Below, in pieces: positions 24,542 through 32,020 of a stretch of DNA of 45,842 nucleotides. The notes under the pieces were generated by a model. It was not told the origin of the DNA, ran no database searches, and worked only from the letters and a program-made list of their open reading frames with translations. Within the stretch, counting starts at the first letter, position 1. Every line of letters starts with the position of its first letter. The position numbers and the translations under genes are program-made. The stretch is from Candidatus Altimarinota bacterium (GTDB taxonomy: Bacteria; Patescibacteriota; Gracilibacteria; UBA4473), in the NCBI GenBank assembly GCA_021736215.1, contig JAIPGI010000009.1, positions 1 through 45,842 on the forward strand, written 5' to 3'.

Positions 24542-25834
24542 CTATCTCTTCAGATATTTCCCAACGGCCTTCACAACAGACTCAGCTTGCTCAATAGTAA
24601 TTCCAATTTCTGCTAAGTCTTTTGCCTTTAGACCCTCGAATTGTTTGATTTGAGAAAGACCAAGTTCGGTAAGTGTCGCGATCACCGCTGCATCAACACC
24701 TTCCAATGAAGCAATAGTTACTTTTTCTGAAACTTCTTTCACGGTTTTTTCTTTATTGGAGGATTGGGTAACGGATTCATCTTCCTCAATGGGGCCATCA
24801 AAAGTGATAACATCGACCTGCATATTAATGAGATTTCCTGCCAAACGAACATTTTGTCCACCACGTCCGATGGTAACAGCTCGTTCCTCCTCTCGTACAT
24901 AAATTTTTACACGACTCTCTTTTTGTTCTCCTTTGAAAAATTCAGTTTTAGAAATTTTTGCTGGAGCCAGAGCGGCAACCAACAATTTCTTTGGATCTTC
25001 GTAGTACTGGATGATATCCAATCTTTCATCACCCACTTCTTCCATAACGGTGTTGATACGAGAACCTCTTTGTCCAACAAATGCTCCGACAGGATCAATA
25101 GAGTTATCATCTGAGGCAACGGCTATTTTGCATCGGACACCAGCTTCTCGAGCCATCTTGGCAATATAAACCAGTCCTTCACGCATTTCTGGAATTTCCT
25201 GTTCAAAAAGAGCTTCAATGAATTCATTACTCGTCCGAGTAATTCGTAGTTGTGGTCCTTTGGGAGTGAGTTCTACTTTTTCCAAATAAACCTTGATACG
25301 TTGTCCAGTGAAGTATTTTTCTCCAGGGATTTGATCACGATTCGGGAGCATGGTGGTTACTCCTTCAATTTCAATGAGCGCACAATCACGATCGACTTTT
25401 TGAATTCGTGCGGTGAGAAGCTGTCCTTCTTTGTCCTTGAATTTATGAAAAAGCATTTCTCTTTCGGCTTCTTGCAATTTTTGGTTCATGACATGTTTCG
25501 CTGTTTGAGCAGCAATACGTCCAAATTGTTCTTGAAGTGTTATAGGAACAAATACGGTTTCTCCGATTTTTGCATCAGGACGGATAGCCTTTGCATCCTT
25601 TTCACTGATTTGTACTTCGGTGTCCTCCACTTTTTTGACAACTTCTCGCACTTCGAAGATTCGCATATCAGTAATGTCATCTCCCAAATGGATTTTTATT
25701 TGTTGACCGGCGCTACCAAAATCTTTCTTGTAGGCGATAGCGATAGCGTTTTCAATCGCTTCAACGACCGTTTCGTGGTCAAGATTTTTTTCAGCGCAGA
25801 GCTGATTGATGGCTGCTTGGAGACGACTTTGCAT
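24542..25834 (-). CDS. nusA: Transcription termination/antitermination factor NusA
   Basis: A 430-residue RNA-polymerase-bound factor. The N-terminal polymerase-binding domain (about 1-130) is followed by S1 (about 133-200), KH1 (EAGVRCKIAVASDDNSIDPV and GAFVGQRGSRINTV) and KH2 (GRGGQNVRLAGNLI). A short acidic linker then leads to a helix-hairpin-helix-like C-terminal domain (SLEGVDAAVIATLTELGL and after). This is the full expected domain set, and the C-terminal extension is shorter than in enterobacteria. It is not next to infB or rimP, unlike the usual nusA operon. I found no convincing promoter. Confidence 0.96.
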   Translation of the reverse strand: MQSRLQAAINQLCAEKNLDHETVVEAIENAIAIAYKKDFGSAGQQIKIHLGDDITDMRIFEVREVVKKVEDTEVQISEKDAKAIRPDAKIGETVFVPITLQEQFGRIAAQTAKHVMNQKLQEAEREMLFHKFKDKEGQLLTARIQKVDRDCALIEIEGVTTMLPNRDQIPGEKYFTGQRIKVYLEKVELTPKGPQLRITRTSNEFIEALFEQEIPEMREGLVYIAKMAREAGVRCKIAVASDDNSIDPVGAFVGQRGSRINTVMEEVGDERLDIIQYYEDPKKLLVAALAPAKISKTEFFKGEQKESRVKIYVREEERAVTIGRGGQNVRLAGNLINMQVDVITFDGPIEEDESVTQSSNKEKTVKEVSEKVTIASLEGVDAAVIATLTELGLSQIKQFEGLKAKDLAEIGITIEQAESVVKAVGKYLKR

Positions 25835-25948
25835 GAAGTTGTAAAAAAAAGAATCCCAAAAAATCGACGATTTCAGATTGAAATCATCAATTATTCTGGA
25901 AGTATTGTGGATTTTTGTGAGAAATTGTCAAATCTTTTTTAAATTCTT

Positions 25949-26062
25949 TGTCATCCCGCACTTGTTGCGGGACCTAACTTTTAGTATATATGGACGCTTC
26001 GCTGTGGACAAAAGATAACTTCGGGACGCTAGACCTCGGAATAAATCCGGGGTGACAACAAA
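25949..26062. repeat. MITE-like interspersed repeat
   Basis: Edges CTTTGTCATCCC and GGGGTGACAACAAAG are imperfect inverted repeats. An internal hairpin TCCCGC-ACTTGTT-GCGGGA (25953-25971) follows the left edge. No ORF is present. It lies upstream of both nusA and yhhQ-like genes in a 300-bp gap with no other gene. Confidence 0.6.
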
Positions 26063-26120
26063 GATAAAGGATTGTGAAAATTTTTTTAGAGTTCAAACTT
26101 TGCAAAGTTCAAACTCGCAT

Positions 26121-26126
26121 TATACT
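26121..26126 (+). promoter_or_regulatory. -10 box of the queuosine-precursor transporter, leaderless layout
   Basis: TATACT ends 8 nt before ATG 26135. The -35 is weak (TTTGCA, 16 nt upstream). There is no Shine-Dalgarno. Confidence 0.5.
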
Positions 26127-26134
26127 TCTGACAG

Positions 26135-26824
26135 ATGAATGAAATTATCTTCCTTTCTTTTGCGGTGTTTCTTTTGGCGTTGGGACTTGTCGCTTTCCGT
26201 CTTGGGAAAATGTATGTTTTTATTCTCATTGCTGTGTACAGCATCCTGATGAATATATTTGTCCTCAAACAGATGAATCTTTTTGGATTCGTTGTAACGG
26301 GGGGAAATGCTCTCTATGGGGCTATTTTTCTGATGACAGATATGCTGTCAGAACATTACGGAAAAAAAGATGCTTTGCGTTCAGTGTGGATAGGGTTTGG
26401 CGTGTCGGCAATTTTTGTTATGGCAACACAGGTACTCTTGGCATTTGTTCCTAATGAACTCGATTTTGCACAACCGCATTTACAAGCTCTTTTTTCTATT
26501 ACGCCGAGAATACTTTTTGGATCAATGCTTGCCTATCTGATTGCACAGAGCTTCGATGTGTGGGCATTTTTGCAAATCAAAAAGTGGACCAATTCCAAAT
26601 GGCTCTGGCTACGAAATAATGGTTCAACCATGGTTTCACAACTCATTGATACACTCATCTTCACGTCAGTCGGTCTCACCGCCTTTGAGTGGTTGCCGAT
26701 AGGGGGGATTATTCCCGTGGAGGCGTTCTGGCCCGTTATGTGGGCAACCTATGCCATTAAAGTCGTTGTAGCAATGATCGATACACCGTTCTTGTATTTG
26801 AGTTACTGGGTTAAGAGGGATTGA
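26135..26824 (+). CDS. VUT family queuosine-precursor transporter (YhhQ/QrtT-like)
   Basis: A 229-residue membrane protein with about six helices. The signature lies around NALYGAIFLMTDMLSEHYGKKDA and the later LRNNGSTMVSQLIDTLIFTSVG, both typical of the vitamin uptake transporter (VUT) family, whose members import preQ0 or preQ1 for queuosine tRNA modification. This suggests salvage rather than synthesis of queuine precursors. I see no preQ1 riboswitch upstream, and no tgt or queC nearby. The predicted mRNA is leaderless, so ATG 26135 is well supported. Confidence 0.88.
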   Translation: MNEIIFLSFAVFLLALGLVAFRLGKMYVFILIAVYSILMNIFVLKQMNLFGFVVTGGNALYGAIFLMTDMLSEHYGKKDALRSVWIGFGVSAIFVMATQVLLAFVPNELDFAQPHLQALFSITPRILFGSMLAYLIAQSFDVWAFLQIKKWTNSKWLWLRNNGSTMVSQLIDTLIFTSVGLTAFEWLPIGGIIPVEAFWPVMWATYAIKVVVAMIDTPFLYLSYWVKRD

Positions 26825-26849
26825 CATATTATACAATTTCCGTTAAATA
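26821..26849 (+). promoter_or_regulatory. Promoter of the 237-aa unknown gene
   Basis: TTGACA (26821-26826, overlapping the previous stop), 17 nt, TAAATA (26844-26849). It would give a leader of about 110 nt. Confidence 0.45.
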
Positions 26850-26965
26850 TTTATTCGTAAAAATGCTTTACTATTTTTAATAAATGCTTTTTTGCACGCT
26901 CTTTTCGGTTTCGGAAAAAATTATCAACTTATAAATTAAATTTATCACAAAGGGTAGGAGTTGTT

Positions 26966-27679
26966 ATGTCAAAAAAACTATATTTATTATTTTTTATTAT
27001 TGCAGTTATAGCTTTCTTTTTTTTCTTTGATAGGACGCCAGATTATGTCCGTCCTACAAAAGTAGAAGAGTTTACTCACCATCCTTGGATGAGAGAAACC
27101 TTTGGTCCTATTCAGGTGGATCCCGAACAAAAAGAAAAAAATGGCAGGAAATTTTTTCAGTTTAAACAGTATTTTTTTGTTCCAGGAGACCACAGCAAAT
27201 ACCGAGAGGAATTTGCATTTATTGTATTAGCAGACTCTCTAGACAATATAATAGTGTCATCGATTTATTCAGTAAAACATGAATCTTGGAGTGAAAATAA
27301 TGAATATCCTCCAACTGGAGGGAGAAGTATTATGTTGGGATTTTTAAACAATGTTGGGTGTGTGAATTCAAATACAGTTAATAGTGGAATTTATACACGA
27401 GTTGAATCGTACATTGACAGCACGATTCACAAAAATAAGACAGAAATAAAAGATCCCGTCCTAGGAGACAAAACAGGATATGGATGGACTCCAAAGGAAG
27501 GATATTTTTTGGGCTTCACAAAAGATTCAATTATCCAAAAAATAGCCTGCGAGGTTCCTGATTCTACTAAACCAAAGCAATTGACTTTTTATGTGGATTC
27601 TTACACAGAAAATAGCGCCCAAATATTAAAAGAATATAAATACAAATCCTGTATCGATATCATTGTCGTTTATAAGTAA
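26966..27679 (+). CDS. Membrane-anchored unknown protein with a proper Shine-Dalgarno
   Basis: A 237-residue protein with one N-terminal helix (about 4-22, Phe/Ile-rich) and a soluble, mostly beta extracytoplasmic part of unknown family; three Cys at about 132, 195 and 229. Unlike most genes here it has a classic ribosome-binding site (GGTAGGAG, 5 nt, ATG) and a long AT-rich leader. With its lower GC this suggests recent acquisition. It is followed by a hairpin at 27698-27722. Confidence 0.7.
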   Translation: MSKKLYLLFFIIAVIAFFFFFDRTPDYVRPTKVEEFTHHPWMRETFGPIQVDPEQKEKNGRKFFQFKQYFFVPGDHSKYREEFAFIVLADSLDNIIVSSIYSVKHESWSENNEYPPTGGRSIMLGFLNNVGCVNSNTVNSGIYTRVESYIDSTIHKNKTEIKDPVLGDKTGYGWTPKEGYFLGFTKDSIIQKIACEVPDSTKPKQLTFYVDSYTENSAQILKEYKYKSCIDIIVVYK

Positions 27680-27697
27680 TTTTCCGAAAATAGCTCC

Positions 27698-27722
27698 GGC
27701 AGCCGTATTTCCTACGGCTGCC
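27698..27722. terminator. Bidirectional stem-loop between unknown gene and RAYT relic
   Basis: GGCAGCCGTA-TTTCC-TACGGCTGCC, a perfect 10-bp stem between two convergent genes. It may terminate the plus-strand gene or be a REP-like element of the adjacent RAYT; sequence alone does not decide. Confidence 0.55.
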
Positions 27723-28027
27723 TTATTCCCATATATCGCATAGTTCAGAAAAATGAAGCGATGTGTACTTCCAAGTTTCAGGCAATTCATGTTTGAGATA
27801 ATTGTATGTAGTGTAATTCCAATGATGCTGTAAATCTCGTTCATCGCGAATGGCGTGGTCGTGAAAGGATGATTGCCATTGAAAACGAGGAAAATAACTT
27901 TGATTATATCCATGTTTTTTCACAAAATCATTTCGCCATATTTGAAGGCGAGAATCCATATTCTCCCCGATGAACAGATATTCAGGTTGTATGTAGCGAC
28001 ATTTACGAAATGATGGTACCTCTTTCT

Positions 28028-28055
28028 GAAGGCGGGATTGGCCAATCCCGCCTTC
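28028..28055. repeat. Perfect 28-bp palindrome inside the RAYT relic
   Basis: GAAGGCGGGATTGG followed directly by its complement. It carries the GGGATTGG/CCAATCCC edge seen in the rsmA elements and encodes about ten residues (EGGIGQSRL) without changing frame. Confidence 0.85.
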
Positions 28056-28292
28056 GTTTGAATACCTCATTATAAAATTTGCATTTCGAGCAAAATGTCT
28101 TTTCAAGAATTGCATTATTTGAGAAATATTTGCTTCTTTGCTCGGCTTCAACAATAAATGAAAGTGATTTGGCAATAAACAAAATGCATATAATTCAAAC
28201 TGTTTTAACTGCTTGCATAGCCGCAATTCTTCCATCCATGGAGTAATATTTTTTGAGATTTATTTGTGTAACAAATAAGTCCAAAAAACGAC

Positions 28293-28309
28293 ATCCCGCT
28301 CAGCGGGAT
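28293..28309. repeat. Mini-hairpin ATCCCGC-TCA-GCGGGAT disrupting the RAYT
   Basis: A 7-bp perfect stem with a 3-nt loop, read as TGA on the minus strand, where it provides the in-frame stop. The same plan (stem around TGA) occurs in the tRNA-Pro relic at 15758-15772. Confidence 0.75.
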
Positions 28310-28490
28310 AACTCGCATAATATTTCGTCCTGAAAATATGGAAAACCATCCTTGGTTTTTGCAGTCACAAAATATACAAAATCTTCTTCGTGAATTCGTG
28401 ATTGGGAATTTCTGTGCTTTTGCATATCGCAAATAAAATATCTATTCGCGAGAGAAATGGCACATTCGTATTTTATAAAAATTTAATTTT

Positions 28491-29552
28491 TTATTTCTCC
28501 AAGAAATTTTTCTGTTCTTCCAATGCCAAAGCGTCCACAACCTTATCGAGGTTTCCTTCCATGATATGAGGAAGATTTGAGAAATTTTGTCCAATTCGGT
28601 GATCAGTGACGCGGTCTTGCGGGAAGTTATAGGTTCGAATCTTATCTGACCGATCTCCGGATCCTATAGAAGCCAGACGCTTTTCGCCAAGGGCTTCTTG
28701 ACGTTTTTCTTCTTCAATAGCCGCGAGGCGTGACCTTAATACCGAAAGAGCCTTCGCTTTGTTTTTGTGTTGAGATTTTTCATCCTGACACGTCACCACG
28801 AGTCCCGATGGAAGGTGCGTAATGCGGACCGCGGAATCTGTAGTATTGACACTCTGTCCGCCACATCCCGATGAGCGGAATACGTCAATTCGTAAGTCTG
28901 CATCTTTGATTTCCACATCTTTTTCCTCGGCTTCGGGCATCACAACGACGGATATGGCAGAAGTGTGAATCCGCCCTTGGGCTTCAGTAGTAGGAATGCG
29001 TTGTACACGATGTACACCCCCTTCGAATTTAAGTTTCCCATAAGCGCCAAATCCATTGACTTGAAATATCATTTCTTTGATTCCACCACCTTCGTTGGCC
29101 GCTTCAGAGAGAAGTTCACAAGAAAATTCATGCTTTTCAGCGAAACGCATAATCATTCGAGCAACTTCATCTGCAAAAAGGGATGCTTCATCTCCTCCCA
29201 CTCCAGCTCGAACCTCTACGATAGCATTTTTATTATCATTGGGGTCGGTAGGAATAAGGGCCACCATCAAATCTTCTTCTGTGTGGGGGAGCTCTTTTTT
29301 GGCTTGTTCGAGTTCAAGTTTTGCCATATCTCGCAATTCCTCATCATTCTCATTTTCCAAAATCTCGGTGGCATCCTCTTTCTGTTTCAAAAGTTTCAGG
29401 TATTTTTGGGCGATAACAACCTTTGGCTGTAAGGTTTTTCGTTTTTGTCCAAGACGCGTTGATTTTTCTCGGTCAGCATATACCGAAGGGTCGGAGAGTT
29501 GTGTCTCTACTTCTTGGAATTCTTGAATAAGCGACTGAGCTTTATCCTTCAT
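28491..29552 (-). CDS. prfA: Peptide chain release factor 1
   Basis: A 353-residue release factor that recognises UAA and UAG and triggers hydrolysis of peptidyl-tRNA. The GGQ motif is at 231-233 within SSGCGGQSVNTTDSAVRITH, preceded by GRIHTSAI, which is characteristic of RF1 rather than RF2. Length is normal. ATG 29552 follows a TACAAT by 7 nt, so the mRNA should be leaderless. It is divergent from the DAHP synthase gene with overlapping promoters. Confidence 0.97.
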   Translation of the reverse strand: MKDKAQSLIQEFQEVETQLSDPSVYADREKSTRLGQKRKTLQPKVVIAQKYLKLLKQKEDATEILENENDEELRDMAKLELEQAKKELPHTEEDLMVALIPTDPNDNKNAIVEVRAGVGGDEASLFADEVARMIMRFAEKHEFSCELLSEAANEGGGIKEMIFQVNGFGAYGKLKFEGGVHRVQRIPTTEAQGRIHTSAISVVVMPEAEEKDVEIKDADLRIDVFRSSGCGGQSVNTTDSAVRITHLPSGLVVTCQDEKSQHKNKAKALSVLRSRLAAIEEEKRQEALGEKRLASIGSGDRSDKIRTYNFPQDRVTDHRIGQNFSNLPHIMEGNLDKVVDALALEEQKNFLEK

Positions 29553-29559
29553 CGTGGGG

Positions 29560-29599
29560 ATTGTATTGTTTTTTGCCTAATTCGCAACGATTGTATACT
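29560..29599. promoter_or_regulatory. Overlapping divergent promoters of prfA and the DAHP synthase gene
   Basis: For prfA (minus): TTGCGA (29582-29587), 16 nt, TACAAT (29560-29565). For DAHP synthase (plus): TTGCCT (29573-29578), 15 nt, TATACT (29594-29599). The two share DNA, so polymerase binding should be mutually exclusive. Both leave 7-12 nt to the ATG. Confidence 0.6.
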
Positions 29600-29611
29600 A
29601 TCCGCGCGCTC

Positions 29612-30652
29612 ATGGGTTACGATGTCCAAAAACCTCTTCCATTATTGCAGGATATTCTCCGAGAAATTCCTCTTGTACCCAAATTACTTCAACAGGTGTC
29701 TCAAGATCGTCGGGAAATCAAAAACATCCTTTTGGGAAAAGATTCTCGGAAACTTCTTATCATCGGACCTTGTTCTGCATGGCCGAGTGAAGCGGTACTT
29801 GAGTATGCACGAAAACTGAAATCTCTTTCAGAGAAAGTTTCTTCTCATTTCAAAATAATTATTCGTTCCTATCTCCAAAAATCCCGCACAAGTCTTGGAT
29901 GGTTGGGCCCATTGCACCAACCGAATCCTTTCGCTTCGAGTGATATAGAACAAGGTATTCGAGAAGGGAGGGAAATGTTTTTAGAAATTTTGAAAATAGG
30001 GCTCCCCGTTTCTGATGAAGCGGTATTTTTAGATGTGTATCCATATTTCGAGGATATTCTTTCATGGGTAGCAATTGGAGCTAGGTCTTCCGAAGATCCG
30101 GAACACAGGATTTTTGCTTCAGGATTAGATATCCCAGTTGGAATCAAAAATCCGACATCTGGGTATCTCATTTCTGCAGTAAACGCTGTTCAAGTGGCAC
30201 AGACTCCGCATGATTCTATTATCGGACAATCACAAGTGCATACACACGGAAATAAATATGCACACTTGATTTTGCGAGGGGGTGGAGGGCACGCGAATTA
30301 TGATATAAAAACCATCCAAGAAGTTATAAATATATTGAACAATAAATGTGTTCAAAACAAAGCTATTATTGTGGATGCGAGTCATGAAAACTGTCGTGAT
30401 GAGGATGGAAATAAAGATCCCCATCAACAAATTTCAGTGCTCAGAAAAGTAGCTCAGTCTCTTCGAAAAAACACAGAAATAGCGCCTTTTGTCAAAGGGT
30501 TTATGTTTGAGAGCTTTCTCTCCACGGGAACGCAGGAAATCATTTCTTCGGAAAAAATTCAATACGGAGTATCCATCACCGATCCTTGTTTGGGATGGGA
30601 AGCAACAGAAAAGTGTGTGTTGAATTTGTCGAGAATGTTGACAAAAAAGTAA
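29612..30652 (+). CDS. 3-deoxy-7-phosphoheptulonate (DAHP) synthase, class I
   Basis: Condenses phosphoenolpyruvate and erythrose-4-phosphate to DAHP, the first step of the shikimate pathway. AroF/G/H-type motifs are visible: LLIIGPCSAWP, VGIKNPTSGY, LRGGGGHANYD, IIVDASHENCRDEDGNKDP and SITDPCLGWEATE. I start at ATG 29612 (346 residues); the frame extends to a TTG at 29561, but that lies inside the prfA/aro promoter. No other shikimate gene is in the window. With the family's feedback inhibition normally set by aromatic amino acids, control here is unknown. Confidence 0.93.
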   Translation: MGYDVQKPLPLLQDILREIPLVPKLLQQVSQDRREIKNILLGKDSRKLLIIGPCSAWPSEAVLEYARKLKSLSEKVSSHFKIIIRSYLQKSRTSLGWLGPLHQPNPFASSDIEQGIREGREMFLEILKIGLPVSDEAVFLDVYPYFEDILSWVAIGARSSEDPEHRIFASGLDIPVGIKNPTSGYLISAVNAVQVAQTPHDSIIGQSQVHTHGNKYAHLILRGGGGHANYDIKTIQEVINILNNKCVQNKAIIVDASHENCRDEDGNKDPHQQISVLRKVAQSLRKNTEIAPFVKGFMFESFLSTGTQEIISSEKIQYGVSITDPCLGWEATEKCVLNLSRMLTKK

Positions 30653-30675
30653 AGAAAGTTCAAATAGATTTTGCT

Positions 30676-30996
30676 ATGGAAAATGAAATATTAGAAGCAT
30701 TAAGACAGGTAGGGATTGATACTCAGTATTTAGAAATACAAACAGAGAAAAGCGAAGCTCCAGAAATAAATATACACTGCCGTATAGGATGGTTATCCCA
30801 AAATCCATCAAACACTGAAGCCGATAAAGCAAATATTCTGAAATCACATATAGGAAATACTATTCGAGAGATTCTTAATAAAAACCCGCTCAAAGTGACC
30901 GTTTTGTACACAAAAGATCCTTATCATTGTGAAGAATGTCATTCCTGTGGATCTATGGCGCAATCCTGGGATATTTCTGAGTGGGGAAAAAACTAA
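30676..30996 (+). CDS. Small protein with a CxxC-type cluster, unknown
   Basis: A 106-residue protein starting at ATG 30676, 23 nt after the DAHP synthase stop and probably co-transcribed. The frame is open farther back but would overlap the aro gene. Near the C-terminus is YHCEECHSCGSM, a possible metal-binding cluster. I do not recognise a family. It ends 2 nt before the convergent sigma-factor gene. Confidence 0.65.
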   Translation: MENEILEALRQVGIDTQYLEIQTEKSEAPEINIHCRIGWLSQNPSNTEADKANILKSHIGNTIREILNKNPLKVTVLYTKDPYHCEECHSCGSMAQSWDISEWGKN

Positions 30997-30998
30997 AC

Positions 30999-31565
30999 CT
31001 ATTCTTCCCACATCTTCCGTATTTCTCTCAGTGCTCGGAGTTGTATTACACGAATGTTCCCTTCGTTTTTTCCAGTGATTTCTGAAATTTCGGAGTTACT
31101 CATGTCTTCAAGATATTTCAACTCTAATATTTCTCGTTGAAGGGGGGGGAGTTTTTTGAGTATTTCATACAGTCGTTTATTCGTTAGTATCTGATTGACC
31201 ATTTCATGAGGAAGAGGATTTTCATCGGGAATCTGAATGAAAAAATCTTCACTATCCTCATCTTCGAGTCCCAAGAAGTCCTTTTTTCGACGATAAAAAT
31301 CAATAAGAGTATTGTGAGCAATTCGGAATATCCAAGCATTAAAACCGACCTTTGGACGAGCGTGATAAGAATGTAAACTTTCTACGACTTTTAGAAATAC
31401 ATCAGAAACAATGTCTTCGGATTCTTCCTCTGCAACACGGAAGCTGACATAACGAAAAATTTTATCGAAAAACATCTCAAAAATTTTTTCAAAACTCCCT
31501 TCGTCCCCAGTTTTGGCACGATCAACAAGCTTTTCGATTTGATCCCTAGTTATTTCTCTCGTCAT
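30999..31565 (-). CDS. RNA polymerase sigma factor, ECF-like
   Basis: A 188-residue sigma-70 family protein with region 2 (about 20-95: FRYVSFRVAEEESEDIVSDV, FNAWIFRIAHNTLIDFYRRK) and region 4 (about 130-185: LPPLQREILELKYLEDMSNS and EISEITGKNEGNIRVIQLRA). Regions 1 and 3 are missing, as in ECF factors. It would redirect RNA polymerase to a special promoter set; no anti-sigma gene is adjacent. A TACAAT at 31575-31580 lies 9 nt before the ATG, inside the end of ruvX, so the mRNA should be nearly leaderless and independent of the upstream operon. Confidence 0.92.
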   Translation of the reverse strand: MTREITRDQIEKLVDRAKTGDEGSFEKIFEMFFDKIFRYVSFRVAEEESEDIVSDVFLKVVESLHSYHARPKVGFNAWIFRIAHNTLIDFYRRKKDFLGLEDEDSEDFFIQIPDENPLPHEMVNQILTNKRLYEILKKLPPLQREILELKYLEDMSNSEISEITGKNEGNIRVIQLRALREIRKMWEE

Positions 31566-31585
31566 AGTGCGCGCATTGTATCACA

Positions 31586-32020
31586 TCAGATTTTTGACAG
31601 ATAGAACTCCAAAATTTTAGCGGCAGCAAGATCATCCTGTCGATTTTCCTCTTGGGGAGCAGAAACAAACTTCGAAGAGAATCGTTCATTTATAAATTCT
31701 ACAGGAATGGGCGAATGCAGTTCTTCAACGAATAATCGTATTTGCGCACAAATTTTATTTTCACCGCCATCGGGTTGGAGAGGGAGCCCCCAAATCATCT
31801 TTTGAACACTTTTTTTGTTCAATGTATCTCGTAATTCCTTTTCTAAATTTTTTGTAGCAACAATTGAAAGAGGAAATACACATATCCCATCTGGAGAAAA
31901 GGCAAAACCACAAAATTTTTCTCCATAATCTACCGCGAGGAGCCGACTTTCTTTGGCAGGAGATATATTATTATTGCGGAGCTCGAGATCACGAAGAATA
32001 TGAGGTCTAGGATGCTTCAT
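31586..32020 (-). CDS. ruvX: RuvX/YqgF-type RNase H-like protein
   Basis: A 144-residue protein with the YqgF fold: LLAVDYGEKFCGFAFSPDG holds the first catalytic Asp, MIWGLPLQPDGG the middle strand and INERFSS the Glu region; the last Asp may be in RQDDLAAAKIL. Members act in pre-16S rRNA 5' maturation or as a Holliday junction resolvase. I choose ATG 32020, which overlaps the stop of the preceding gene by 14 nt, rather than the TTG at 32050. Third gene of the secG operon. Confidence 0.85.
   Translation of the reverse strand: MKHPRPHILRDLELRNNNISPAKESRLLAVDYGEKFCGFAFSPDGICVFPLSIVATKNLEKELRDTLNKKSVQKMIWGLPLQPDGGENKICAQIRLFVEELHSPIPVEFINERFSSKFVSAPQEENRQDDLAAAKILEFYLSKI

Larger units (their letters stand above)
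27723..28422 (-). pseudogene. Broken REP-associated tyrosine transposase (RAYT, Y1/HUH family)
   Basis: The frame from 28235 (170 residues) has the HUH motif in YAFCLLPNHFHLLLKP and a C-terminal region with NYTTYNYLKHELPETWKYTS. The N-terminal part of the family is present only in another frame, from ATG 28422 (MQKHRNSQSR, then HEEDFVYFVTAKTKDGFPYF), and is cut by a TGA. That TGA is supplied by a palindrome ATCCCGC-TGA-GCGGGAT (28293-28309), followed by a frameshift near 28240. A second palindrome (28028-28055) is read in frame inside the intact portion. RAYTs mobilise REP hairpins; this copy is probably inactive. Confidence 0.75.

Noticed and set aside
25250-25942. Long plus-strand ORF of 230 codons opposite nusA
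   Set aside because: It is the antisense shadow of NusA, whose domains are complete on the minus strand; the shadow protein has no recognisable pattern.
26063-26134. preQ1 riboswitch before the queuosine-precursor transporter
   Set aside because: The gene seems leaderless (TATACT 8 nt before ATG), leaving no room for an aptamer in the mRNA, and no preQ1-type pseudoknot was seen.
29561-29611. TTG start extending DAHP synthase by 17 residues
   Set aside because: This stretch contains the -35 and -10 boxes of the gene and of prfA, so it is promoter DNA; ATG 29612 is 12 nt past the -10.
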